64,000 bases of DNA from Xenopus tropicalis. Taxonomy: Eukaryota > Chordata > Amphibia > Anura > Pipidae. Below are positions 1-12,126 of this stretch, one piece after another. Positions within the stretch are counted from its first letter, which is position 1; each line of letters begins with the position of its first letter. A program made the position numbers and the translations under genes. A model generated the notes under the pieces. The model had not been told where the DNA came from, searched no databases, and saw only the letters and a list, made by a program, of their open reading frames with translations. The DNA lies in assembly GCF_000004195.4 (NCBI RefSeq), contig NC_030683.2, positions 88,809,410 to 88,873,409 on the forward strand, given 5' to 3'.

Positions 1-540
1 TTTTCTATCTATGAATGTTATTAAACAACATGGCTACACATAATTCTCTATACCTCTGTTTCTGGTTCTCAATTATATTCTGCTCCTAATGGCTTCAGAG
101 ATCATTACTGTTTCACTGTATGGATCAGTAAAGGGTTCTGTCTACAAGGTAGGAACCTTGCATTTTAGTAAAATATTGAAGGCATCAGAATCCCCAATTT
201 TTCCTTTTTGTGCTGTTGAGCAATGGAGCACGATATGTTAGTGCTAAGATGCATCCAATGTACCTCAGGGAAATTACAAAGCAAATTATTTTCTTGGACT
301 TCCCTAACTGCTCAGCCCCCTAAATATGATCCCTTGATGGCACATACTAAATGCAGCCATAATCATGTTGATTGGACTCTGGGGATTTCTGCAGGATCTA
401 AATGAAGGGGGAACAGGTTACAGTTACCATAGCTGGGATATTTTGCTAAATCTGTATCCACTCTAATCAGATAGTAGAGTTCTAGGTGGCTGTATGTATG
501 TTTCTAAAATGATCCGTTTTATTATCAGTATGTAACATAA
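1..540. other. Intergenic, nothing recognised
   Basis: AT-rich single-copy sequence; no exon, RNA gene or clear transposon. Confidence 0.6.
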
Positions 541-951
541 AGGGGGTCATTTACTAACGCTCAGATTTTTTTTTCCCCAATTTAAACATTTTAGCACAAA
601 AAATTGCAGGAAAAAAGTTTTCGAGATTTATTATGAAACAAACGGGTAAAAATCTAAATCCGATAATTCGCCAGCTAAAACTTGCCGAGATCATGTAGAA
701 GTCAATGGCAGATTTCACTTCCTTGGCAGATCCTTCTTTGCTTTAAAACTTTAGAGGTTTTCTGGGGTTTTTTGTCGACAATTCAAAAAAGTAGGGGTTT
801 TTTGTGCGACAAGTTGAAATATTCAGAGTTTAGTGACTTCTCTGCAACTTTTTCCCCACACAGACTTTTTCAGGTTAGACTTTTGAGTCTAAAAATGTGT
901 TTATTCAAATTTTTAAAAAGAAAAAAATGAGTTTTAGTAAATCTGCCCCTA
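541..951. mobile_element. MITE, GGGGCAGATTTACTAA family, copy A
   Basis: Left end gggggtcatttactaacg, right end gttttagtaaatctgcccc. The interior shares gatcatgtagaagtcaatgg and aaaactttagaggtt with the copies at 1445 and 6895. Confidence 0.7.
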
Positions 952-1444
952 AATGTGGTATATTTCTATCCCGCAAACTATAATATTTAACTGCACAGTG
1001 TGGCCGCATGAATCAAAGGATGCTTGTCAAGAGAAGATTCTGTTACTTAACCAATACAAGGTCAAATGAAAAGCAATTTGTTTTGTAATTTATATGTAAA
1101 AAGAAAGAAACACACTCCTCATATGAAGGTAGAATTAAAGCTACTTTGAAGCCTTGTAGGAATTCCTCCCATATGGATTTATGAGGCCTGCCAGCCCCAT
1201 GCTGGGTCATCTACCATGGCATGACATAGGCAAGGTCCCCCAACTGGTAACTCCTTTCAGGCATACAAACACTATTAAATCAGGTAATGAGGCAGTAAAT
1301 GTGCATTTATGTGCCTCGAGTACTTTCTACCTGCAGTGGTATGTTGTAACAGTCATAAGCACATATGCAGTATTATTTTTTGTTCTTGTAGGATATTGAT
1401 TACCTGTTAAGACTTATTTATGTTTAACAGTTATGAACACTCTT

Positions 1445-1775
1445 CTTTTTTCCGATTAGGATTTTTAGCGATAAAAGTCACAGGGAAAAATAGTTGCATT
1501 TTTTTCGTAATTTACTATGCAACCAAACGGCTAAAAATCCGAATCTGACAATTCACCAGCTAAAGTTGCGTGATCATGTAGAAGTCAATGGCAAATGTCC
1601 CTTCCCATTCCTGAAAGGTCCTTCTTTTGTTTCAAAACTTTAGAGGTTTCGGAATTTTGACACTGGTTTTGTGCGATAATTCAAAAAAGTTGCAGTTTGC
1701 ATGCAACAAGTTAAAAAATTTGAGATCTTCGCAACTTTTATTTGAAAATTAAAAAATTTGAGTAAATGTGCCCCT
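1445..1775. mobile_element. MITE, same family, copy B
   Basis: Shares gatcatgtagaagtcaatgg, aaaactttagaggtt and gcgataattcaaaaaagt with copy A; right end gagtaaatgtgcccct. The left end is degraded. Confidence 0.65.
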
Positions 1776-2096
1776 TAAGGTGCCCATACACCTAGGTGGG
1801 GGATATCGGGAGAAGATCCGCTCCCTTGGTGACATCGACAAGCGAGCGGATCTTCTCCCGATATCCCCCACCTACGGGTGAGCGATATCGGGAGAATCCA
1901 GGCTAATTCGATTGTTTGGCTCTGGGGCCAAAAGATGGAATTATAATGGCGGGCATAGGCAACGTCGGTCCCGGGACCGCAACAACTAGATTTTTAAACC
2001 TGCCCGATCGAGGTCTGGCCGATTTCACAGGCGGGCCCGTCGGTAGTGCCCATACAATAGAATAGAATTGGCCTGTGTATCGGGACCTTTAAGGTG
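1776..2096. mobile_element. MITE with a 30-bp perfect hairpin
   Basis: Begins taaggtgcccatacac and ends near gacctttaaggtgccc. It contains 30-bp perfectly complementary arms (1793-1822 and 1845-1874; key sequence gatatcgggagaagatccg) around a 22-base loop. A related element is at 61827. Confidence 0.65.
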
Positions 2097-2099
2097 CCC

Positions 2100-3340
2100 C
2101 CCCCCTTAGGGGGCAGATACTGATGGCTTATTCTATCCTTCTGAACCAAGCTGGCAATCCATGGGCATATGTATGGGACAAAATCTATTAACATTCTTGA
2201 TCAGGCTCATTCATATGTCAGTTGACCTTGGAGGGACTGCATTACACTTCCCCACCCCTCATGACCCAAATTTTGGCCCAAGGGCCAGACAGGCATTTTA
2301 GCTCAGTTTGGCTTAGTCAAATAAGTATTTCTTTGTTTATTGACCTTACCAAATGAGCAGAACTTTACATGGATTGTTGAGTTATAAACCCCATGTCACA
2401 GTCTCAGAGCTGTTTGTATCACTTCATTGTATTAGATTCATTTTTAATGAGTCATTTTCTTCTAGGTTCCAAGTATGTAAGGACTCCTAAATATAGATGT
2501 ATTTCAGATGTGCCCCATGTAGGAGATGGCAATTAATGGATGCATACTTCCCTCCAGGTCTAACATCCATGGTCCTATAGTGACCATGTGATTGTTTGCC
2601 TTGGATTTTTAGATCTTGAGAAAGCTGTATGAATTTATTGTTTTATTCTAGAAGTTTCCAGATGAATACTGAACAAAATAAAAAGATAAACTTACTTCTA
2701 CTAAAGCCCAAGTGCACATTTTATAAATAGTGACTAGGGCAAATGCAGTACAGGCAGGTAATTTAAGTTAATAACACAAATAATGTGTTTTTTTTAATAT
2801 TATTATGCTATTTATAGTTTCGTTTAAAAGAAGCCTGCGAGTACCAGATAAGACAGCAATGTAAAGCCAGTTGTTTACATTGACTGCCACGGTGAAATAC
2901 CAGCTTGGCTGGTACTTACTTATTGTAGGACTGTAGGACCTGAATGTGCCAAATAGTTAAGAGAGTGTTAGAAAAGGAAAACTATCAAGGTTAGGTTGGT
3001 GGGTGTTAGGAGAAACCCAGAATGTTTTCTTTTAAGAGTTGCTGCTGGTAGACTTTATTTCTTTATTGCTTGTTTCCCTGTCGCACTTTGGTGTTGCCCA
3101 TGTGCTGCAAGTGCTAATGTAATGATGATAAAATACACAAACAGGAGAGAGGTGTCCCTAAGTAATAATGGGCAGCATCAAGTTAATTAGCGTTTGACAC
3201 TTTGAGGCAATAAAGGCTTAATATGATAAACAAAATCATCACACCTGCCCAAAACAAACTAAGGCCACAGAGTAAATACAAAGTCTACTTTACAGAGTAC
3301 TGAAAAGGCAATGCCACTGCAAGACACAGTCTGTTATTTG
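2100..3340. other. Intergenic
   Basis: AT-rich. A small hairpin-rich spot lies at 2840-2915 (caatgtaaa / tttacattg inside gtaccag / ctggtac). No gene seen. Confidence 0.6.
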
Positions 3341-3348
3341 ATCTAAAC

Positions 3349-3656
3349 CAGTGATCCCTAACCAGTGGCTCAGGGGCAACATGTTGCTCACCAACCCCTT
3401 GGATGTTGCTCTCAGTGCCCCCAAACCAGGTAGTTATTGTTGAATTCCTGACTTGGTGGCAAGTTTTGGTTGAATAAAAACAAGATTTAGTACCAAATAA
3501 AGCCCCCTGTAAGCTGATAGTGTGCATAGAGGCTGCCTAATAGCCAATCTTAGCCCTTATTTGGCACCTCCATGAACGTTTATGATGCTTGTGTTGCTCT
3601 CCAAGTCTTTTTACATTTGACTGTGGCTCACGAGTAAGAAAGGTTGGGGACCCCTG
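3349..3656 (+). mobile_element. hAT MITE (CAGGGGTCCCCAACC family), complete
   Basis: Starts CAGTGATCCCTAACC, ends GGTTGGGGACCCCTG, with an exact 8-bp duplication ATCTAAAC at 3341-3348 and 3657-3664. The interior includes gcaacatgttgctcaccaac and ggcaagttttggttg. It is 308 bp with no coding capacity. Four other copies occur in this window. Confidence 0.9.
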
Positions 3657-3901
3657 ATCTAAACGATATTGTACAAACCAAAGAATCAGAAAATACAGTT
3701 TATGCACATTGCATTATATTATTAATACAATTGTACACTCTCTCACTAGAATGTGAATTTGTTTGGCAAAACCATGACTAGTAGGACTGGAGGTAAGGGG
3801 ATTTGTACCATTGCATTTCAGGAGTGGTCTTAGGGCACAAAACCTCAGGAGGGTCACCTTGGCCAAATAATGGCCTATATAAAAGTTACAATGTACACAT
3901 T

Positions 3902-4385
3902 GGGGCACGTTCATCAAAGTACGAGTTTGAATCCCAAAATGGGAAAAATTCGGATTAGATACGATAATTTCTTATGATCGCAAATATCACTAAAAAGCTT
4001 ACGAAAAAATCGTTTTAGTCACAATAATATCATATTGCCGATCCGAAAGTCACGAAATTTTTGTTTCGAAAGATCGTAAATGGCAGGAAAACCTTTCCAA
4101 CTTTGACCCTTCAGTGCATGATTTTGGAAGCCTCCCATAGGACTCAATGGCACTCTGCAGCTCCAACCTGGCCCAAGGAAAGTCACAATACCGAAGCTTG
4201 AATGAATCCGAAAATTCGTACTCGGCGCGACAATACTATTTTGTCACACAAATTTTGTCACAAAGTACGAAAAAGTCACGCAAATGTAAAAAAAAGTCAC
4301 ACAAAGTACGAAAAAGTCACAGAAAATACGCACAGTACGACCAAATACGATTTTTTTGTATTTTGTACTTTGATAAATGTGCTCC
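3902..4385. mobile_element. MITE with ATCAAAGTACGAG-type ends
   Basis: Left end GGGGCACGTTCATCAAAGTA, right end inverse of GGAGCACATTTATCAAAGTA. The interior is rich in acgaaaaagtcac repeats near 4265-4345, which produce the overlapping lysine-rich open frames there. Related to the elements at 56718 and 60796. Confidence 0.75.
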
Positions 4386-5745
4386 ATTGTGTTAAAACTG
4401 ATGCATTACTTATAACATGAATGACCAAAAATGCTAATTATTACTGTCAGGATTTAGTAGTGTGAAATTGTCCATATCATGATGATATCCATTTGTACAC
4501 GATTGCTCTAAATAACACAACACTGACATAGGCTCAGATCACTGCTGGCTAAATTCCATTATTTATCCAAATGTCTTTTGGGCAAAGATAAAGATTTTCT
4601 TTTGGGCAAGACAAATCATCAGTATTTTACTATATTTTACTATTTTGTCATAAGCTGAGATGTGGTATAAAAATAATGTGATTTCAGTAACATTAACTAC
4701 AACTCCATTAAATTTTCTGCAGCAACTAATTCGACATTTTGAAGCTTTATAAATAATTCCAACATCAATACCAATGATCAAAGTAGTAAATGCATCAAAC
4801 ATAGTAAACATTTCTGTTTCAGCACTTTATTAACAGGGCCATGGGTTTTATAATTAGTAACACAATTACAAGTTTGTGAAGAAAAAAAAATCTGCAAAAA
4901 ATGGTAATTTTGGTTAAGCCAAAACATTTTTGTACGGGGGAGGGGGGGTAAATAATGTCCTTTTCCATCTCGCAGTAGGAGAGTAGGTTTTATCCAATAT
5001 AAAAGCTACCTGGAAGAGCTAGAAGAAAAGCAGGGGAGATGAAAGGAAAATCCCAGGGATGGCCATTGTTCCCAACAGAAAGCCACTTAATAACTTATCA
5101 GCATGAGAAGCCAAATTGGAAGTAGTGCCTTTATTGGGAGCAAAGCACATTGCTACAAATTTAGAAAATTACTTCTTTCACTTTTTGTTTTGGACTTCCT
5201 TTGTGATAAAAGAGATTAGACCAGGCAGACATCCTGAGGAAGTCACCATCTTACCAAAATTGTTACATGCATAGTAAAATATATAAAATGTTTGTATTCA
5301 CCAAACATATGGAAAAACATTTTAATTAAATGTGCGTGTATGATATGCATCACATGTAGAGGGAAATTTTATATATTTTCCCTAAATGGAAATGACCCAG
5401 TGTTATGTTCCAGTCATGACTGGCCTGATATATACAGTATGTACATGTTAAGGCTCAAAGAGTATAGGGCACATACATCACGTCACACTGAACAATGGAA
5501 ATGACACCAAGCAGAAGTCAGAAATATTAATTGCAACAGCACCCAATTTGTCACTAAGCGCTCATGCAGTTGCATCAATGTTGGTGAATCTCATGTAATT
5601 GTGGTTGGCGCAGCTCAGTTGCATCAAGAGCATCGTTCTCTTTGCAGCCACAATAATGTTGGAATTCTTGGAGAAAACACTGCATTGTGACGATACATGA
5701 CGATTGCACTCAAAACTGCACATTGATCACTGGAGGTTTCTTATA
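4386..5745. other. Intergenic
   Basis: AT-rich; G-run at about 4936-4947. No exon or complete transposon recognised. Confidence 0.55.
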
Positions 5746-5969
5746 CAGGTATGGGATCTGTTATCCAGAAAGCTCTGAATTACAGGAAGGACATTTCCCA
5801 TAAAATCCATTTTAATCAAATAATTTACATTTTTTAAAGTTACTTCTTTATCTCTGTAATATACAGTACCTTGTACTTGATCCTAACTGATATATGTAAA
5901 TCCTCATTAGTGGCAAAACAATCCAACTGGGTTTAATTAGCATTTAAATGAATTCTTTTGGTAGGGTTA
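5746..5969. mobile_element. TACAGGTATGGGA-family MITE, left part
   Basis: Begins tacaggtatgggatctgtta, then tatccagaaagctctgaatt. The right third is missing, replaced by the MITE starting at 5970. Confidence 0.78.
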
Positions 5970-6177
5970 GGGGCAGAAATATCAAAATTTGAGATTAGAG
6001 CTCACAACAGAAATATTTACCCACTTTCTATTAAGTCCTATGGGATTCATAAAACCGTATTTATCAAAAAGTAAACTCTAACTTTCACCCATTGATTCTA
6101 AAAATCCCATAGGCATGAATAGAAAGTAGGTGAATTTTTCTGTGAGCTCTACTTTCACATTTTGATTAATCTGCCCC
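5970..6177. mobile_element. Small TIR MITE, GGGGCAGA...TCTGCCCC
   Basis: Left end ggggcagaaatatcaaaat, right end attttgattaatctgcccc. The interior contains inverted cctatgggatt/aatcccatagg. Same family as 27080. It abuts a TACAGGTATGGGA element on its left. Confidence 0.7.
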
Positions 6178-6894
6178 CCAAATGTGTATATATATATATG
6201 TGCGTGTATAAATATATATAAGGCTAGTGGTTTGCCCAATGCTACATGATAAGCAGCCCCTCCTTTCAAGTTACTAGCCAAAGGTTTGTACAATAATACA
6301 GTGATTTGGCCATAAGGGAATAGGGATGATTCCAAGTGAAAGCGCATTTAAATCAAGGAGTTGCTAGGAGAGAAAGTGCATGGGGCCAAGATACAGCAGT
6401 GGAATGTAACTTCTTCTGCAGACATCTCTCCCATAGTTTTGGCAAACAAAACAGTAATATTCTGGAAAAGTCATTAAACTCACTATGCACAAAGTAATGA
6501 AATTAATACATGATATATTTGTGACCTTGGTGGATATCATATAAAAAGAATAACATTCGGGATTAGCTGCACAGATTTGGAACTGACATTTTCCCTGTTG
6601 CCTGCAGCACCTATCAAATAATTTTGTATTTGTATTTGTGTTTTCAGTTTTACTAGAGCATATGAGCAATGTGCCGTTTAAGAGCCAGTTGTAGTGCTGC
6701 AATACAAGTCCTTGTTGTTGATTTGGTTCCCTGGTTAGTAGGGAAAGTCTTAGGATAAGTTTCAGTATATTTGTTCTTCACTTATTAGACCTGTTGCATC
6801 CATTGCACTTCTGGGCCTCCAGCAGTTTCAAGGCCTGCTTCCCCAATATTCACATCCCTTCAGCCCATTTATATTTTTATGGGGGGAATTCTTA

Positions 6895-7215
6895 ATGTTT
6901 GTTTTTTTTAAAATCACATTTCCTATCTTCAAAATAAGATTTTATTGTTTAAAAGACAAGATTTTTTTGCGATTTATTATGCAACAAATCCAAAAGCAAA
7001 AATGATGCCATCTAAGACCTGTTGAGATCATGTAGAAGTTAATGTCAGGTGTCCTTTTTACATCTACAAGATTTTTCTTTGCTTTGTGGTTTTAGATGTT
7101 TTGAGGTTTTTTTGACACTTGCATTTGTGTGAATATGAAAAAGTTGCAGTTGCAATTTTTTCTGCATCTTTTTTTATTTGTTCGGGGAAATTAGTTTAGT
7201 TGTGGTTTTTAATAA
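6895..7215. mobile_element. MITE, same family, copy C (old)
   Basis: Matches copies A and B through gcgatttattatgcaacaaa, gatcatgtagaagttaatg and gttgcagttgcaattttt. Both ends are eroded. Confidence 0.55.
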
Positions 7216-9433
7216 CCTCTAAAACCACAAAATGAGACTGTCGATAAAGGGGCCTCCCCATGTATTGCAAATTTTGTTTTTATTTATGATTCCCCATGCA
7301 TTTTTGTTTAGTTTCATATAATGATTGAAAAATCTTGATGTTGGTCTCCAGTTCAGCTGCTGAGGTGCAGTGCAGCAATGCATAAAGTAGCAGGCAGTAA
7401 TCAGCAAAATGTTTTACCAGCTTTTGCCCTGAAAAAACATCCATAAATTCTAATGTGTATTGTGAATTTTTGCTGTTATGTGAATTTTTCGTTGAACCAA
7501 AATGGAACATATTCACTCGTCACTAGTGGCAGGATGTGTGAGGCTCAGAGCATCCCATTAGCACCTGTAGCATTTGGTTGTGTTTCAGTGTTTAGCAAGT
7601 CTACATGATATTTGCATTTGTGTGTTTCACAGTAAGAAAGGTTTGCCTAAATTTGCAAGACTGTTATAGAGCAGCAGTTGAATTGTATATGGCTTGTGTG
7701 TAAAGCAGGTTAGCTGCCACCTAAGTAAACCCATATAATACTGAGAATCTGCATACTGTGTCAAGTGGAACTGGTTGGGTGCCAGGCCTTGAGATACTGT
7801 ATTCCTACAGTATGGCAAGTTAGGCTTTCCTATCAGATTTATGCTGTACTATTTACCGACACAAAACATATAGATGCTTAAGTATTTATTTTGCAACAAA
7901 GTAATATTGGCAAATAAATAAATACATAAAAAACAATCTCATAGTGGTACAATAAACCTGTGACCTATGCCAGTCTGATAATGATGTTTCTAATTAGCAG
8001 TCGGTAGTCAATGGGTTTACAGCAGGGCAATGGGTTTGCAATAGTGCCTAGACATTGGGAGAGACTGTGATGTTTGTTATGGAGTGCACAGCAGAATCCT
8101 CTCTATACAGTTCTGTGTCATCCTTCTAACAAGGAATATCGTATCAGCCACAGGACCCAACCTATTCTCATGTATTTTTGCCATAGGGAACCAAGCATGG
8201 CAACTGACAGAACTGTGTACCACCAAAAGCAGCATAATTGTATAATCAGGGCTCCTAGTGCCAACAGACTGGAGTCACAAAATTAAATTCATTATTGCAT
8301 ATATATAAGTAACAAACATTATTAGAAATGTTAAATGTCATTTGTAAGAGAGCACCATTAGTGTGTTTCTGCAGAAATGATACAGATACTGTTTGCAAGG
8401 AAAAAACAGAAATGGTTTCACATTTTGAGTCACTGACCCCCTGCTGTTTATGGGACATTGATGAAATGCAAGGCAAACAGTTAAACACTGAGGAAGAAGT
8501 CATGTTTGTGTTGGTATTTATTTATCATCAGGAGTTTCTGGCAAACAGGCAGGTGGATCGAAGCCTCCAAATTCCTTGGTCCTGGAAGAATGTTATTGAT
8601 TTGCAGATCACACAGAAGGATATTGTGTGCAATAGAATATTCAGCCACTTGCACATGGAGACAGTCTAGCCCCCAGACACACAGTTTACGACTTCCTGCC
8701 CATACACTTCTCCAGCTTCCAGCAATGAAAAAAGATGGGTAATGAGGAAGAAAATGGCTGCATAATGAAAAGAAAGTTACTTTCATTAGCTTCTAAATAT
8801 GTCGGATAGACCAGAGACAATTTGTGCGTTCTCTTTGCATTTTATGGGTTGTTTATATTTCCTGTCTGCTTCATAATTTTAGATTTTAGGCTTAATCAAA
8901 AAAAAAAGTAGAATGGCATCACAACAAAGTAGTTGTTAACCATTGATTTTCTACATTTCTTAATATAACTAAAATCTAAATTATATATACAGTATACAGT
9001 ATATTTATATTTATTTTATTAACCTGTCATATAAATTTCTTTGGTAATGGAACGTATTGTTATACTAACATTCAACTGTCTTTGATGACAAGTTTTCTCT
9101 TCATTTATCCTCCCAGAAAGAATTACTGAAAAAAGCTTTCTCCCTTGCTAATTAAAAACATCTTTCATTTTCTGGAATATTATAAAACTCTTTTGAGTTA
9201 ACTCAAATAACTAATGAATAGTCTTAATATCTGTAATATCATTTAAAAATAGTTACTTATGGATCTCAAAATAAAATTACTCACAGGTAAATTAAAATAT
9301 CTAGGTATAATAGTTACATCTGACTTTTTCTTTTCCCCCTATAATTCAGTCTACTATTTTCCTATGTAAAAAATAGATGAACTGCCCACTAAATTGAATA
9401 AACTGGCCGATATGGTAAAAATGTGGTATTCTA
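7216..9433. other. Intergenic
   Basis: No repeats I can define. The longest frames (113 codons at 8328, 101 codons antisense) overlap each other and have no family resemblance. Confidence 0.55.
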
Positions 9434-10126
9434 TGTCACGGTCGGCACCCAATACCAGAGCTAGTGCCAAGCACCCTGGTCTCAGCTCGTGCTTCACCAG
9501 TAGCGTGACCGCCTTTGGCTTCGGGAGGAGCCCTCAGCTACTCGGATGCCACCTGGACTTAAACGAGAGGTGCAGAGCAGGAGTTCTGGCTAGCAATGGG
9601 GCACGACTGTAGAAAGTCAGTTTAGGCCAAAGATCACGGTACAAAATAGGGTTAACAAGGTCGTCGTCAGGCAGGCTAGGTCGGGGCGGGCAGCAATCAA
9701 GGATAGTCAGACAGGCAAGGGTCAAACCGGGTAATCAAAACAGCAGGATGAGACGAAATCGTAGTCAAGTACAAGCCGGGGTCAGATATGGATAATCAGA
9801 ATAGTCAGGAGCAAAACCGGGTCAAAACACAGGAAGGCAACAAGGCAGGATACAGAAACGAAGTGTACAAGGCTCAGAAAAGCACCAGGATCAAATCCTA
9901 TCACGGGCACTGACAAAAGGCAAAAACCCCTTTAAATACTTTTAAATTTCGCGCCATTGCGCGCTGACGTCATCACGTCAGCGCGCATGCGCTTAACAAC
10001 GCGGAAGTGCGCGCGCGCGCACACTAGGAAGGAACCGGCGCAGAGGAAAGACGGCGCGGCGGGCGTCCCCGCCGATGGTGGCGCGGCGGGCGTCCCCGCC
10101 GTGCCGGTAAGGCACGCTTCCTTACA
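9434..10126. mobile_element. Probable solo LTR, GC-rich
   Basis: The 693-bp element starts TGTCACGG and ends CCTTACA, with TTCTA duplicated on both sides (9429-9433, 10127-10131): the TG...CA ends and 5-bp duplication expected of a solo LTR. It is much richer in G+C than its surroundings, with a TTTAAATA box near 9930 and a GC-rich 3' third containing two copies of gcgcggcgggcgtccccgcc. No internal retrotransposon genes flank it. The open frames inside are compositional. The Gypsy-like assignment rests only on the 5-bp duplication. Confidence 0.6.
9959..9986. promoter_or_regulatory. CRE-like perfect inverted repeat in the solo LTR
   Basis: Arms GCGCGCTGACGT and ACGTCAGCGCGC (12 bp each) are separated by CATC. 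The left arm plus loop creates TGACGTCA, the full CREB/ATF palindrome. An NRF1-type GCGCATGCGC (9983-9992) overlaps the right end. In an LTR these would be promoter elements; the function is inferred. Confidence 0.5.
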
Positions 10127-10322
10127 TTCTATCAATGGAGGTAAACATATATTAAGACTAAACAAATACCCTTTCTATGAGTCTATTCCTGATCTCATCA
10201 ATGATCCTAACATGAACAGGATTCCTCTGATTTTACAAACACACTTATACATATTTTCTAAAGTCAAAAAAAATCACTCCTAGAGAACTTACATTAATTA
10301 ATGACATTAATTCTGAAAGTTC

Positions 10323-10333
10323 ATATATATACA

Positions 10334-10374
<41 letters not shown>
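10323..10374. repeat. (AT)n microsatellite
   Basis: About 50 bases of TA dinucleotides, interrupted once by acag. Confidence 0.95.
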
Positions 10375-10375
<1 letters not shown>

Positions 10376-11175
10376 TGGCTTAAGGAAAAATTGGATGATG
10401 TACTTTCATATCTACATAAACTCTGGCCGTAAAATATAGATCAGGAAATCAATCTTTAAAAAAACAGTTCAGACAAAAGTGGACAATTTATTTAGAGTCA
10501 CTGGATGACAATAGATGACAGTTTATTTATAGATTCATAGGTCAAGTAAACTGAAAACATAGAGGTATAGGCTATGATGTTGCCAATGCCATTATCCAAA
10601 AACAATGTAAAGTTTTTTGCTGCACTTATTTGCAGCAAAAATAAGTTCAAAACATTTTCTAAGGAGACACACAATGAACATAGCAATGTTGGCGAAAGAG
10701 AAAAAATAGCTCATGGTGTGAAGTTAGATGTCTTATGATGCAGAGAAAACATTTAACAAGAACTTCTTTACAGAATGGAGTGTTGGATCCAAGGGTTCAC
10801 CATCAATGTAACCTTAAAACTATCTCCAACTGTGTAACTTTAGTAACCTAAGAATAATGAATACACCAATAAATCAGGTACTTCGGTCTCTACGGCTCTA
10901 GGCACTGATTTATTTTGCAGTGTGAAGACCTCTAGGGTCCAGTTATTAAATAGTTTTAAAAAAAAAAAAAAACAGTGAGACTCCAGAGGATCTAGAATGT
11001 GTCTGGCTGGGTATGTTTCTGGTCACTTAATAACCAAAATCAATTTCCATTTAAAAGCTATTTCTTTATTTCCTGTTGCTCCTGTCTGCATGTGTTGGTT
11101 GTCTTTAGCCATCTCTGACATCAGAACTGCACGTCTGCTCAACTGAAATTCCCTCTGTACAATCTGGTTACAGTT

Positions 11176-11446
11176 AGGGGCATATTTATTATGCTGTGTA
11201 AAAAATGGCCAGAAAATTCGCCACACATCGCCAGGCTTCGGCGTGTAAAAATGGCGTAAAAACGGCGTAAAAACGGTGTAATTGTTTTACGCGTTTTTTC
11301 TTCCATTGGAACTTATGGAAAATAATGGCGTAATATCCGGCGTAATATCCGGCGTTCAGATGGCGATCTTTTCCATTTATTTTACACACCTTTTTACTCC
11401 GTTTTTTCGGCAAATTAGTTTTACACAACATAATAAATACGCCCCA
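11176..11446. mobile_element. TIR MITE, GGGGCRTATTTATTATG ends
   Basis: 27-bp inverted ends with few mismatches: GGGGCATATTTATTATGCTG... and the inverse of GGGGCGTATTTATTATGTTG. The interior holds aaaaacggcgta and aatatccggcgt tandem pairs. Confidence 0.8.
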
Positions 11447-11875
11447 TATGTCTCCTGAGTGGCTCATTTTTAAACTGCAGGCTTCTACTACAAGGCATTA
11501 AAATACAGGTTTTATCAAGGACAATAATAAGTAAATCGAAATAACAGGATATGTAAGTTCGGTAATACTGTTCCTGCCTTCTAAGTGAAGCTGGTGAAAG
11601 CAATTTCCTTTTTCTCCTACAGTTTGCTGGTCAAATTATTTAAGGGGAATTCTTGGCTACTACTAGGTTGAGGCTTTAATGTCATAGTGTACCAATAATA
11701 TACCTCTACCTCTGCAAAGTAACCGATTTGTCATGACCTTTACACCACTTTGGGCCACCCCCTTTCTGGGCCTAAGCACAAAAAACATGCAATTTTAGTG
11801 TTTGTGCTTTTTGGATACTTTTTGTCATATAGGGTATCTACAGAGGCAAAATCAAATAACAACCATAACAAATAA

Positions 11876-12126
11876 GGCTAATGCCAGAAGTGGCTAATTC
11901 ATGGCCTGCATGTAAATGCAAGGGAAGAATCAGCCCCTACACAGGCATTAGCCTTTTCCTGTGCCTGTACCTGGAACCATTGCATTGGTCCAAGTACAGA
12001 AACATAGAGTGGATTTGGGTGCTTGAACATGCAATTATGCATGAAATCAGCTCCATGTGCCTGCACCCGGGCAACCGCACTGGCTCCAGGTACAGGCACA
12101 GTGAATGGCTGATGCCTGCATTAGCC
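11876..12126. mobile_element. Harbinger-like MITE, GGCTAATGCC family
   Basis: Left end GGCTAATGCCAGAAGTGG, right end ...GCCTGCATTAGCC, TAA before and TCA after. The interior has the family's inverted gtgcctgtacctgga/tccaggtacaggcac pair. It is more diverged than the copy at 45305. The opposing open frames over it are explained by the inverted repeat. Confidence 0.65.

Noticed and set aside
4147..4420. Lys/Ser-rich overlapping frames
   Set aside because: Repeated acgaaaaagtcac units in a MITE.
8328..8786. 113-codon frame with opposing 101-codon frame
   Set aside because: No family resemblance, no splice context, and both strands open over the same bases.
9957..10283. 108-codon frame and its antisense partner over GC-rich DNA
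   Set aside because: Compositional frames in the solo LTR caused by a duplicated GC-rich 20-mer.
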